NCBI GenBank assembly: GCA_963999645.1
Contig: CAXEUY010000010.1
Coordinates: forward strand, 1 to 64,000
Length of the DNA stretch: 64,000 nucleotides
Source: MedAcidi-G1 sp002294285
Lineage (GTDB): Bacteria; Actinomycetota; Acidimicrobiia; Acidimicrobiales; MedAcidi-G1
Reading direction: 5' to 3'
Shown: positions 51,746 to 60,662 of the stretch, piece by piece
Numbering within the stretch: position 1 is the first letter of the stretch
Layout of the letters: each line of letters starts with the position of its first letter
The notes under the pieces: model-generated
The model's input: the letters and a program-made list of their open reading frames with translations, nothing else
Told to the model about the DNA's origin: nothing
The model's database searches: none
Translations under genes and position numbers: made by a program

Positions 51746-52807
51746 ATGATTCCCGCAGTTGAACTTCAAAGAATAACTAAACGCTTTGGCGACGTAGTCG
51801 CCGTTGACAATGTTGATCTATCTATTGCAGACGGAGAATTTTTTGCTTTGCTGGGACCAAGCGGATGTGGAAAAACAACAACCTTACGTTTAATTGCAGG
51901 ATTGGAATTCCCCACCGAAGGAAGCCTTTCAATTTTTGGACAAGAAGTTGGGACGCTGACACCAAACAAAAGACCCGTTAATACTGTCTTTCAAAACTAT
52001 GCGTTGTTTCCTCACTTAAGTGTTTTGGAAAATGTCGGATTTGGTTTAAAGATGCAAGGGGTCGACAAAAACACTACACGTAGAAGATCTATGGAAATTA
52101 TTGAATTGGTTCAACTTGAAGGTTTAGCTGAAAGAAAACCTTCACAAATGTCGGGTGGGCAGCAACAAAGAGTTGCTCTTGCAAGAGCTCTAGTAAACCA
52201 ACCAAAAGTGCTCCTTCTTGACGAACCGCTAGGCGCACTAGATTTGAAACTTCGTCAAGAGATGCAGCTTGAATTGAAGAAGCTCCAAAGAGATGTGGGA
52301 ATTAGTTTTGTTTTCGTAACCCACGATCAAGAAGAGGCGCTAACAATGTCCGATCGCATAGCAGTCATGAATGAAGGAGAATTGCTCCAAGTAGCTACAC
52401 CTGAGGAAATATATGAGCGCCCTACAAATCGTTTTGTTGCCGATTTTATCGGTCAAACGAATCTCCTCGAAGGCACTATTTCTGACAAGGAGACAGTAAT
52501 TCTTGAAAACGGAAAATATGTAAAAGCTTTAAATAATTTTTCTGCAGGTACCCATGTAGCAGTTAGTCTCCGGCCTGAACGGGCACATATCAAACCTCAG
52601 GGCGTGTATGAGGAAGGATGGTCGCATGTAGACGGTTTTGTCGAAACAGTCACATATCTAGGCAATTCACTTGTTTACGGCATAAAGCTCGACTGGATGG
52701 ATCTGGAGGTCCGCGAAGAAAATCGACCCGGAACAGATTTCCACCAACCCGGCACACAGATCACAGTTAGCTGGGATCCAGAGGCAATCTCACTGGTTAC
52801 CGACTAA
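51746..52807 (+). CDS. potA: Polyamine ABC transporter, ATP-binding subunit
   Basis: A 353-residue ATPase. Walker A is GPSGCGKTT, the signature is SGGQQQR and Walker B is LLLDEPLGALD. A C-terminal TOBE-type regulatory domain is present. This is the PotA/FbpC-like arrangement. ATG at 51746 is chosen, with GAGGA about 5 nt upstream. An in-frame start at 51713 has no ribosome site. Stop and potB start overlap by 1 bp (TAATG). Confidence 0.88.
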   Translation: MIPAVELQRITKRFGDVVAVDNVDLSIADGEFFALLGPSGCGKTTTLRLIAGLEFPTEGSLSIFGQEVGTLTPNKRPVNTVFQNYALFPHLSVLENVGFGLKMQGVDKNTTRRRSMEIIELVQLEGLAERKPSQMSGGQQQRVALARALVNQPKVLLLDEPLGALDLKLRQEMQLELKKLQRDVGISFVFVTHDQEEALTMSDRIAVMNEGELLQVATPEEIYERPTNRFVADFIGQTNLLEGTISDKETVILENGKYVKALNNFSAGTHVAVSLRPERAHIKPQGVYEEGWSHVDGFVETVTYLGNSLVYGIKLDWMDLEVREENRPGTDFHQPGTQITVSWDPEAISLVTD

Positions 52808-53709
52808 TGAAGACTGAGGTTGGAACAGATTCAGAGGGTTCTGCCGCAACACAGGAGTTCGAAAAAGCAGCACTTCGACAAGAGTCAAGACGGGGTTTTC
52901 TTCTATCCTTGCCTGCTTACGCCTATCTAATTGTTTTTTTCGTAATCTCACTATTAATTGTATTTGTTTACAGTTTTGCCACTCGAAATCGTTTCGGTGG
53001 TACTGATTTATCAGGATGGAACTTAGACAGTTATTCGAGGATCACTGAACCTATAGTCAGGGATGTTCTTTTTCGGTCGTTGTGGCTTGCTTTCCTTACC
53101 ACCCTTATCTGTTTAGTCATTGCCTACCCATTTGCCTATTTTCTTTCAACGCGTCGAGCGGCAGTCAGAAATGTCATGTTGGTGTTTGTGATGATTCCGT
53201 TCTGGACAAATTTCTTGGTGCGGAACTATGCGTGGAGAGTGATTTTAGGAAATGACGGTCCTCTTATGAATACAACCGAGTTTCTAGGTCTGGGATCTGT
53301 GGAACTTCTTTTTACGCAGACAGCGGTAGTTCTGGGTCTTGTTTATGGTTATTTGCCTTTTATGATCCTGCCTTTATATGCAGCGATAGAGAGAATAGAC
53401 CGCCGTTTACTAGAAGCCAGTAGAGATCTGTATGGGACAGGATGGCAATCTTTCCGACATGTTCTTTTCCCCCTTTCAATGCCAGGAGTAATCGCAGGTT
53501 CGATCCTTGTTTTCGTACCTAGCCTTGGAGCTTATGTAACCCCTGAAATTTTGGGAGGAGCAAAAACAACACTTCTTGGAAGTTATATAGTCACCCAGTT
53601 CCTTACAGCGAGGAACTGGCCTTTTGGAGCGGCACTCTCTTTTGTTCTGATGCTAGTGATGTTAATAACTACAATTGTCTATTTCCGTAAGGGCGGTCGT
53701 ACACTATGA
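52807..53709 (+). CDS. potB: Polyamine ABC transporter permease PotB
   Basis: A 300-residue permease with six membrane helices and the EAA loop (LEASRDLYGTGWQSFRHVLFPLS) that docks onto PotA. The N-terminal 30 residues are hydrophilic. It lies between potA and potC with 1-bp and 4-bp overlaps. Confidence 0.87.
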   Translation: MKTEVGTDSEGSAATQEFEKAALRQESRRGFLLSLPAYAYLIVFFVISLLIVFVYSFATRNRFGGTDLSGWNLDSYSRITEPIVRDVLFRSLWLAFLTTLICLVIAYPFAYFLSTRRAAVRNVMLVFVMIPFWTNFLVRNYAWRVILGNDGPLMNTTEFLGLGSVELLFTQTAVVLGLVYGYLPFMILPLYAAIERIDRRLLEASRDLYGTGWQSFRHVLFPLSMPGVIAGSILVFVPSLGAYVTPEILGGAKTTLLGSYIVTQFLTARNWPFGAALSFVLMLVMLITTIVYFRKGGRTL

Positions 53710-54536
53710 GCACTTCAGTTGAACCTCGTGGTTGGGCCAAAGCTGCACTACATGCCAATGGTTGGATCGTCTATTTATTTTTCTATGCACCAATAGTTCT
53801 ATTAGTTATCTACTCATTTAGTGATAGTAGAAATGTAGGCACATGGGGAGGTTTCACAGTTGATTGGTACCGGGATTTTTTCGAAAGCTCAAATGCCCGT
53901 GGAGCGTTATCAAATTCGGTAAAGATAGCAATTTTCTCGACCATCATTTCTGTTGTTCTTGGGACCATGGCTGCTTTGTCTCTTGAACGTTTCACCTTTC
54001 GAGGTAAAAAAGTCTTTGATGCACTTTTGTATCTGCCAATAATTATCCCTGATGTAACGATGGCAGTAATGATGTTGCTTTTCTTTGGAGAGTTTTTTGA
54101 CATTATTGATGCTCTATTCGGCGTTGGATTAAGGAAAGGTTTTTGGTCCATTTCGATCAGCCACATTGCCTTCAACATTAGTTTTGTCTCAGTTGTAGTC
54201 AGGGCTCGACTAGCTGGTATGGATACGGACTTGGAAGAAGCAGCTATCGATCTGTATGCCTCTAGGTGGAAAGCTTTTCGCTATGTCACATTCCCACAGA
54301 TACTTCCAGGAATAGCGGGCGGTGCACTTCTAGCTATGACCCTGTCTCTTGACGATGTTGTTATAACTCAGTTCGTCGCAGGTCCTGGTTGGACGACACT
54401 GCCTGTCTATGTCTTTGGACTAATACGCAAGGGTGTAACTCCTTTAATTAATGCAGTTTCAGTTACTATGCTTGTGGCTTCTATGCTTTTGGTTGTGTTG
54501 TCTCTCGTCGCTCAACGAGTACGAAGAAGTGATTAA
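53706..54536 (+). CDS. potC: Polyamine ABC transporter permease PotC
   Basis: A 276-residue permease with six helices and the EAA motif (EEAAIDLYASRWKAFRYVTFPQI). It pairs with PotB to form the membrane channel. The VPVY/TLPVYVFGLIRKGVTP block near the C-terminus is typical of PotC. It is followed by potD after 45 bp. Confidence 0.87.
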   Translation: MSTSVEPRGWAKAALHANGWIVYLFFYAPIVLLVIYSFSDSRNVGTWGGFTVDWYRDFFESSNARGALSNSVKIAIFSTIISVVLGTMAALSLERFTFRGKKVFDALLYLPIIIPDVTMAVMMLLFFGEFFDIIDALFGVGLRKGFWSISISHIAFNISFVSVVVRARLAGMDTDLEEAAIDLYASRWKAFRYVTFPQILPGIAGGALLAMTLSLDDVVITQFVAGPGWTTLPVYVFGLIRKGVTPLINAVSVTMLVASMLLVVLSLVAQRVRRSD

Positions 54537-54581
54537 GTACTATTATCAATTTATGTAGGTCTAAGTGCCTGGAGGGAAAAT

Positions 54582-55688
54582 ATGGGAAATTTGAAACGTT
54601 TTAGATATTTAGCTGTTCTGATCGCCTTAGCTTTAGCAGTTTCTTCGTGTGGAAGTGACAGCGATGAAGCCGCTGCAGCAGATTGTGAGTTGAACCAAAT
54701 AGATGGTGATTTGGCTCTTTACAACTGGGCTGAGTATATAGATGAAGAACAACTAGCTGAGTTCGCAGCAGAATATGGCATTAGCGCGACTATGGATGTC
54801 TACGACTCGAATGAAGCCATGCAGCCAATCATTTCTGCAGGTAATTCTGGTTATGACGTTATTGTGCCGTCCGACTACATGGTTTCTATCCTTATCGCAG
54901 CAGGAAAGATCCAAAAATTGAATTTTGACGCGATCCCAAATGCCAAGAATATCTCTGCAGATTTCAGTGGTTTGTACTATGACCCCGAAGGTGAATACAC
55001 GGTTCCTTATCAGTGGGGAACCACCGGTATAGGGGTGAACATGGCTGTTGTGGGAGAAGATTTCCCACGTTCATGGGGTTTGATTTTTGATCCAAGCATT
55101 TCAGGTTCTCACGACGGGAAAATTCAGTTGCTTAATGATCCACGTGAGACGATGGGAGCGGCACTCAAATATCTCGGTTATTCACTAAATACGACTGATA
55201 AAGGGGAATTGGATAAAGCAAAGGATTTGGTAGCGTCAACCGCCAGCAGATTGGCAGCTTTTAACACCGATTCTGCAGATGAATTCCTCACTAGTGGGGA
55301 AACTGTTATCGGACACGGATACTCAGGCGACATGTTTGTTCAGTTCCTCGAGACCGACAACCCTGAGGATTATGTCTATTTCGTTCCAGAGGAAGGTGGA
55401 ACAAGGTGGATAGACAACATGGGAATTCCTTTTGATGCCCCTCATCCATGTACTGCTCATACATTTATTAACTGGTTGCTTAGCGCAGATCAAGGAGCTG
55501 CTCTGTCGAATTGGAACTATTACGCGACACCAAATGATGCAGCAGTGCCAGGTCTTGATGAAGAACTTCTTGATTTTGTAAATGATCCCGAATTGTTAGC
55601 GGGCGGAGTTGATTCTCTTGAAGAGATTGAAGACACAGGAGACTTTGAAATTAATTATTCGGATGCTTTTGTAGAAGCTAAAGGATGA
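54582..55688 (+). CDS. potD: Spermidine/putrescine-binding lipoprotein PotD
   Basis: A 368-residue extracytoplasmic solute receptor. A signal peptide ends in the lipobox LAVSSC (C23), so the mature protein is anchored to lipid on the outer face of the membrane. The PotD/PotF fold opens with LYNWAEYIDEEQLAEFAAEYG and has the GYDVIVPSDYMV block, which lines the polyamine site. The ribosome site GGAGGG is the strongest in the operon, fitting the need for excess receptor. A bidirectional terminator follows 18 bp after the stop. Confidence 0.88.
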   Translation: MGNLKRFRYLAVLIALALAVSSCGSDSDEAAAADCELNQIDGDLALYNWAEYIDEEQLAEFAAEYGISATMDVYDSNEAMQPIISAGNSGYDVIVPSDYMVSILIAAGKIQKLNFDAIPNAKNISADFSGLYYDPEGEYTVPYQWGTTGIGVNMAVVGEDFPRSWGLIFDPSISGSHDGKIQLLNDPRETMGAALKYLGYSLNTTDKGELDKAKDLVASTASRLAAFNTDSADEFLTSGETVIGHGYSGDMFVQFLETDNPEDYVYFVPEEGGTRWIDNMGIPFDAPHPCTAHTFINWLLSADQGAALSNWNYYATPNDAAVPGLDEELLDFVNDPELLAGGVDSLEEIEDTGDFEINYSDAFVEAKG

Positions 55689-55706
55689 TCTAACTAGTTA
55701 AAAAAA

Positions 55707-55734
55707 GCGGGACCCCAATGGGTCCCGCTTTTTT
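55707..55734. terminator. Bidirectional intrinsic terminator
   Basis: GCGGGACCC and GGGTCCCGC form a perfect 9-bp stem around CAAT, with six T after it on the plus strand and six A before it, so it works in both directions. It closes the PotABCD operon and the convergent aminotransferase unit. It is the only strong intrinsic terminator seen in the window. Confidence 0.92.
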
Positions 55735-55755
55735 ATTTACCTATAAAGAAAAACG

Positions 55756-56970
55756 TTATTTCAATACCTCAGCTATTGCATCAATCACTTGACCTATTTC
55801 TTCATCGCTGATAGTTAGAGGAGGGCAAATAGCGAGTCCTGTATTTAAAGGTCGCAAAATCACGCCCATAGAACGTATTTCATTTCTGATTTTCATAGGA
55901 TCCTGTTCTATTTCGATTGCATATACAGCACCGGTTCCTCGCCAGGATTCAACAAGACCATCTGATTGTAATGACTCCAATCCAGTGCGTATTTGTTCTC
56001 CAACATGGTTAGCTCTGTCAACTAAAGCTTCCGATTCCATTAATTCTAAATTTGCAATGCCAGCAGCACAAGAAGTTGGATGGCCAGAATATGTGTAACC
56101 AGTTCTTAGAATAAAGTCAGGTTCTTCAAGGGTGTCGCAAACATTTCTAGAGACAATTACGCCCGAAAGAGGCAAGTAACCAGAAGTTACACCTTTCGCG
56201 AAAGTCATTAAATCGGGAGTAACACCGAAGTGTTGAGCTCCAAACCATTTACCGGTTCGACCGAAACCACAGATAACCTCATCGAAAATAAGCAGAGCAT
56301 CATTATCGTCGCAAAGTTTTCGTATGCCTTCTAAATAACCATCAACCGGTGGGTAAACACCTCCTGCACCTTGGATAGGTTCAACTATCATCGCCGCAAT
56401 CTCACTTCCATGATTTGAGAAAACACTTGCAGCTGCTTCAATGTCATTGTTTGGTATTTCTAAAAAATGTGGAACTAAATCGCCCCATCCCTCTCGATTC
56501 GGAGCAATTCCCTGAGCACTAGTTCCTCCGAAGTTTGTTCCGTGGTAGCCGTTTGTGCGTCTTAAAATTATTTGTTTTTTTTCATTTCCCCGTAGTTGTT
56601 GATAAAGACGCGAAAGTTTTAAAGCAGTATCTACTGCTTCTGAACCGGAACAACCTAAAAAGACACGACCATCAGGGTGCGGTGATCTTACAGCAACCAT
56701 TTCGGCCAGTTGCGCAGCCGGTTCGTTAGTGAAAGGGTCAAAAACATTGTAGGCCTCAAGAGTTTTCATCTGTTTTGTTACGGCTTCAATTACTTCGGTT
56801 CTTCCATGACCAATTTGGCAAAGCCAAAGATTAGCCATTGCATCTATGTATCTGTTTCCTGCATCGTCCCAAAGTAGGCAACCTTCTCCGCGAACAATGT
56901 TTACAAAGTCAGATTCTGATTTTAAAGGTGGCGCAAAACCGTGCAGCAAGGGATGTATTTCTTGTGTCAT
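55756..56970 (-). CDS. Class III aminotransferase, putrescine/omega-amino acid type (2)
   Basis: A 404-residue paralogue of the aminotransferase at 47727, with D230 (IFDEVICGFGRTG), K259 (TFAKGVTSGY), GSE and GYHG in the same places. The two flank the polyamine operon and face it from opposite ends. Substrates of the two may differ (for example diamine versus 4-aminobutyrate). The upstream MFS gene's stop overlaps its start by 4 bp, so it is second in a carrier-aminotransferase unit. Confidence 0.85.
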   Translation of the reverse strand: MTQEIHPLLHGFAPPLKSESDFVNIVRGEGCLLWDDAGNRYIDAMANLWLCQIGHGRTEVIEAVTKQMKTLEAYNVFDPFTNEPAAQLAEMVAVRSPHPDGRVFLGCSGSEAVDTALKLSRLYQQLRGNEKKQIILRRTNGYHGTNFGGTSAQGIAPNREGWGDLVPHFLEIPNNDIEAAASVFSNHGSEIAAMIVEPIQGAGGVYPPVDGYLEGIRKLCDDNDALLIFDEVICGFGRTGKWFGAQHFGVTPDLMTFAKGVTSGYLPLSGVIVSRNVCDTLEEPDFILRTGYTYSGHPTSCAAGIANLELMESEALVDRANHVGEQIRTGLESLQSDGLVESWRGTGAVYAIEIEQDPMKIRNEIRSMGVILRPLNTGLAICPPLTISDEEIGQVIDAIAEVLK

Positions 56971-58175
56971 TCAAAAAGCCTCCTCTTTAGATCAAATGTT
57001 ACGTCAGGTTTAATGGGTTTGCCATCAGGAGGTTTGGTTAATACCCAACCAAAAATTAGAAGTACAGCCATTACTGATGCAGTCACAGCCCAAGCAACTG
57101 TGTCATTGGTAGTTTCATATATTGCTGCTGCCATTATTGTTGCTAAAGCACCTGCAGCAACTTGGAGTGATGCTGCTAGACCTTGCGCTGCAGCTTGCCG
57201 CTCTTCAGGCACAGAAACTGATACGAGCATAGGACCTGATGGTAAACCCAACCCTTCAAAACTAGACGTGATAATTGTCAGAATAATAAGAGCAAGTAAA
57301 CCTTCTACTAAACCAAAAGTGCAAACAAAGACAGTAATTATCGCAAGAGTTCCTACCGCCCATCTTCTAGCGCCGAAACGTTGAGCAAGGACACCGCCTT
57401 TTACAGACAGGAGAGGAATTGGTAAAGCAGCGCAAGTAATTGCAATGCCGATTTGCCAGTTTGAGGCACCTCTACTGTCCATTTCCAAAACCCAAACAGA
57501 TTCAAAGGCGCCGATAAAAACAAAATAGGCAACCAAAATCAATACAGCGCCATTAAATCTCCGGATTCGAAATAAATCTGACGGTCTTTTTTTCTCCAAG
57601 TCACGTTCTGCTTGGTCAGGTTTAGCTTTTAATGCTGTAGGTATAAAAAAAGTTAATGCAATTGCCATCCCCCAAAAAGGAGTTCTGAAATCATTTATTG
57701 CGTTTAAGGCAGCTGCAATAGCGGGTCCCAGCACCCATCCAGCTGCATCGTAAGCTCCTAGTTTTCCAAGATTTTTTCCTATTTCCTTAGAGTCGGAGAC
57801 TATGACAGTTCTTTTCGCGGCTGGAGAAATTGCTCCCAAAGCAAAACCAAATAAAGACCGTCCAACAATGAAATACCAAAGTGAGTCACCCATAGCTAGA
57901 AATAACAGCGCAACAATTCCGGTGATTAAGCCAGATTTAAGAAGTATTGGAGAATGACCACGGTCGGCCTGGGGTGAAAGAGTTATTAGTGCAATGAACG
58001 AAGAGGCAAACCCACTGAAGATAGTAAGGCCAATTTCAAAGTTTGAAAATCCAAGTTCTTGTTTAAATTCTGCTCCTAAAGTGATGACACTAGACAAACC
58101 TGCTGACATTCCAAAAAGTATTAAAAAGTAAGGAAGTAGTTTTGGGCCACTTGTATTTGAGGGGGTGTCAGACAT
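56967..58175 (-). CDS. MFS transporter
   Basis: A 402-residue carrier with about 12 membrane helices, with a conserved loop (SPQADRGHSPILLKSG, the DRxGRR-type motif degenerate here) between helices 2 and 3. It is coupled to the following aminotransferase (4-bp overlap), suggesting uptake or efflux of its substrate or product, for example an omega-amino acid. Direction and substrate are unknown. Confidence 0.8.
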   Translation of the reverse strand: MSDTPSNTSGPKLLPYFLILFGMSAGLSSVITLGAEFKQELGFSNFEIGLTIFSGFASSFIALITLSPQADRGHSPILLKSGLITGIVALLFLAMGDSLWYFIVGRSLFGFALGAISPAAKRTVIVSDSKEIGKNLGKLGAYDAAGWVLGPAIAAALNAINDFRTPFWGMAIALTFFIPTALKAKPDQAERDLEKKRPSDLFRIRRFNGAVLILVAYFVFIGAFESVWVLEMDSRGASNWQIGIAITCAALPIPLLSVKGGVLAQRFGARRWAVGTLAIITVFVCTFGLVEGLLALIILTIITSSFEGLGLPSGPMLVSVSVPEERQAAAQGLAASLQVAAGALATIMAAAIYETTNDTVAWAVTASVMAVLLIFGWVLTKPPDGKPIKPDVTFDLKRRLFE

Positions 58176-58272
58176 TGCAGAAGCTTATTTCAATTGAGTT
58201 CTCCTTAGAAACTTTCAAGTATTAAGAAATGGTTTTTTTGTGGCAATATCGACTTAGGAAAGAGGGACAAAA

Positions 58273-58905
58273 TTGGGTAATGAATTCGATAGATACAGAC
58301 ATCAACATGACAAGGGTGTAGGAACAAAAATTTCATGGTTACTTAATCTCCCAAAATTCTGGAATTCCCCTTTAAGTAAAGAGGTAATTCGCATTTTAGG
58401 TCCCGAAAAAGGTGAAAATGTTTTGGATATAGGAGCTGGTATGGGACCTGCAACAGTCGAAGCTGCTAGCAGAGGTGCTCATGTTGTTGCTGTGGATCCA
58501 TCTAGATTCATGAGGGCGGTTTTAGGTTTTAGGAGACAGTTTCAGAAAAACCCTGGGCTTATAACAGTTGAAGCTGGTGTAGCAGAAAAAATTCCTTTAT
58601 CAAAAGGCTCAACTGATGTTGTTTATGCAGTTAACGCAGTGCATCACTGGGTTGACTTAGAAGCTTCGATAGAGGAAATTGTGCGGGTGACTTCAAGTCA
58701 GGGCAGAGTTCTATTGGTAGATGAAGATTTCACTAATCCTGATCACCCTCAGCATGAGAAACATCATGACCATGAAGAGGAGATGACGAAGGTAGATGTT
58801 GATGCCATTAGGGATATTTTTGAACGTCTCGGTCTTGAAGCAACAGGAGAGAAAGTTTTACTTACAGGATTACCTGTAAAGATGATTAAAGCTAATGTAC
58901 GATAA
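58273..58905 (+). CDS. SAM-dependent class I methyltransferase
   Basis: A 210-residue methyltransferase. Motif I is VLDIGAGMGPATVEA, followed by VVAVDPS, the acidic ribose contact. AVHHWVDLEASIEEIVRV is a UbiE/arsenite-type block. His-rich HPQHEKHHDHEEE follows near the C-terminus and could bind metal. The start is TTG at 58273 with AGAGGG about 6 nt upstream. The acceptor is unknown. Downstream hydrolase shares direction. Confidence 0.78.
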   Translation: MGNEFDRYRHQHDKGVGTKISWLLNLPKFWNSPLSKEVIRILGPEKGENVLDIGAGMGPATVEAASRGAHVVAVDPSRFMRAVLGFRRQFQKNPGLITVEAGVAEKIPLSKGSTDVVYAVNAVHHWVDLEASIEEIVRVTSSQGRVLLVDEDFTNPDHPQHEKHHDHEEEMTKVDVDAIRDIFERLGLEATGEKVLLTGLPVKMIKANVR

Positions 58906-58937
58906 CTCTTTACGTTTCTTGATCAAGGGAAAATAAG

Positions 58938-59816
58938 TTGCCACAAATCCAAAGCAATGGGGTAAGTCTTGAAGTAGAGACTATTGGAAATAGTGATAAT
59001 CCCGCGGTGCTTTTGGTCATGGGACTGGGAGCACAAATGACAGCATGGCCTGATGATTTTTGCCAGCAACTTTGTGAACGTGGTTATTTTGTTATCCGTT
59101 TCGACAACAGAGATGTTGGATTGTCAACTTGGTTTGATGAAATAGGTGAACCAAATATGAACAGAACCTATCTGTCACATCTATTTGGCCGAAAGATAAA
59201 GTCACCTTATTCGCTTTCAGATATGGCTGATGATGCTGTAGGAATTTTAGATTCTTTAGGTGTTGAGAAGGTTCACTTGATCGGAGCATCAATGGGAGGC
59301 ATGATTGCACAAAGGCTCGCTCTTAATCATCCTGAGAGAGTTATGTCTCTTTGTTCAATTATGTCTACTCCCCGTTTTATTAGACCTGAATATCAATTGA
59401 CTCTTGAGTTGATGGAACCAGATTCTGGAACTAGAGAGGGCAGAATAGAGAGTGGAATCAAATCAGCAAGATTGATACACGGTGAACAGTTCTCACTACC
59501 AGAAAATCTTCGCGAGTTAGTTGCAGCCTCTATTGATCGCGCATGGCATCCGGCGGGAACAACAAGACAGTTAACTGCGATATTGGCCGATGGTGACCGT
59601 AGGCCAGAACTAAGACAACTTTCGATTCCGACAACAGTTATTCACGGAACTGCTGATCGTTTAGTGCCACCTAGAGGAGGAAAAGAAACAGCCGAAGCTA
59701 TAAAAGATTCACATCTAGTTCAAATAGAAGGAATGGGTCATAGTTTACCTGAAGAGACATGGCAGGAGATTTTTCAGACCTTCGATGAATTAGTAGCTAG
59801 GTCTCAGAAAAAGTAA
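58938..59816 (+). CDS. Alpha/beta hydrolase (Ser nucleophile)
   Basis: A 292-residue hydrolase. The nucleophile is S118 in GASMGG, the acid is in GTADRLVPP and the His is in GMGHSLPEE. An N-terminal VMGLGAQMTAW oxyanion strand and RFDNRDVGLS block place it with esterase and lactonase-like enzymes that include RdmC-type methylesterases. The start is TTG at 58938 with AAGGGA 7 nt upstream. Its upstream neighbour is the methyltransferase. Substrate unknown. Confidence 0.83.
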   Translation: MPQIQSNGVSLEVETIGNSDNPAVLLVMGLGAQMTAWPDDFCQQLCERGYFVIRFDNRDVGLSTWFDEIGEPNMNRTYLSHLFGRKIKSPYSLSDMADDAVGILDSLGVEKVHLIGASMGGMIAQRLALNHPERVMSLCSIMSTPRFIRPEYQLTLELMEPDSGTREGRIESGIKSARLIHGEQFSLPENLRELVAASIDRAWHPAGTTRQLTAILADGDRRPELRQLSIPTTVIHGTADRLVPPRGGKETAEAIKDSHLVQIEGMGHSLPEETWQEIFQTFDELVARSQKK

Positions 59817-59829
59817 CTTATCGTATTAT

Positions 59830-60543
59830 TTATTGCGTTGCTTCACTAATAAGCCAACGAAAAATCGGATCTGCCCCTGGAAGTAATTCGGGATGCCACT
59901 GAACAGCAAGCATGCGATTTTTAGTACTTTCTATTGCTTCGACAATTTCTTCAGTTGCTTCACCCCCTGAAGACCATCCGACTACTTTTATGTTTTCACC
60001 AACTTTTTTAACTGCTTGATGATGTAGGGAGTTAACTTCAATTTCGGAACCATAGATTTCTGACAACTTAGATCCTGATTCAAAGTGCACTTTATGATGC
60101 TTATCATTGCAAGGTTTGGTGATGTTTGCATGGTCTGGAATATCTTGAAAGAGAGTTCCCCCTGCATGAACATTTATGACTTGTATGCCTCTGCAAATGC
60201 CTAAAACAGGCACATTATTTTCGATAGCTCCATTTAGGATTTCAAATTCATGGTCATCTCGTCCAGGTTCAAATTTACTAAGACTAGGATCTTCGTCCGG
60301 AGAGTGAATCATCGGATTTACATCAGCCCCACCGCTTAGAACTATTCCATCTAGTTTTGACACAATCTCAGCATTTGAATCACGTGGTATGAGTACAGGC
60401 ATGCCCCCAGCCATACTCACCTGTCGTCCATAATTTGTGAAAAAAAGATCTATATCCAGTTCACCTTGAACTGAAAGTACCCCATTTACATCGGCCCCTT
60501 TTTTTCGACGCCCAGTAATACCAATTAAAGGAGAATCGTTCAT
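59830..60543 (-). CDS. Gamma-glutamyl-GABA hydrolase-like class I glutaminase (PuuD/C26)
   Basis: About 237 residues of class I glutamine amidotransferase fold. The triad is C117 (GICRGIQ), H217 and E219 (VQWHPE). LSGGADVNP near residue 69 is diagnostic of the PuuD/peptidase C26 family, which removes glutamate from gamma-glutamyl-GABA in the Puu pathway. ATG at 60543 has AAGG about 8 nt upstream, whereas a longer frame to 60651 has no good site. Together with the PuuB-like oxidase and aminotransferases it fits polyamine degradation, though no gamma-glutamylputrescine synthetase is seen. Confidence 0.83.
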   Translation of the reverse strand: MNDSPLIGITGRRKKGADVNGVLSVQGELDIDLFFTNYGRQVSMAGGMPVLIPRDSNAEIVSKLDGIVLSGGADVNPMIHSPDEDPSLSKFEPGRDDHEFEILNGAIENNVPVLGICRGIQVINVHAGGTLFQDIPDHANITKPCNDKHHKVHFESGSKLSEIYGSEIEVNSLHHQAVKKVGENIKVVGWSSGGEATEEIVEAIESTKNRMLAVQWHPELLPGADPIFRWLISEATQ

Positions 60544-60662
60544 GTATTTACCTTCATGGTTTAATTGTAAAACCTTGTTTAACTGATATACCAAAACTGA
60601 CCTAATTAATAAAAAACAGCCATATGAGTGAATGTGTCTCACCCATTGCATAATCTCGTTAC

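Noticed and set aside
60544..60651. Longer start of the PuuD-like gene
   Set aside because: The family fold begins at SPLIGITGRR, and the ATG at 60543 has a ribosome site.
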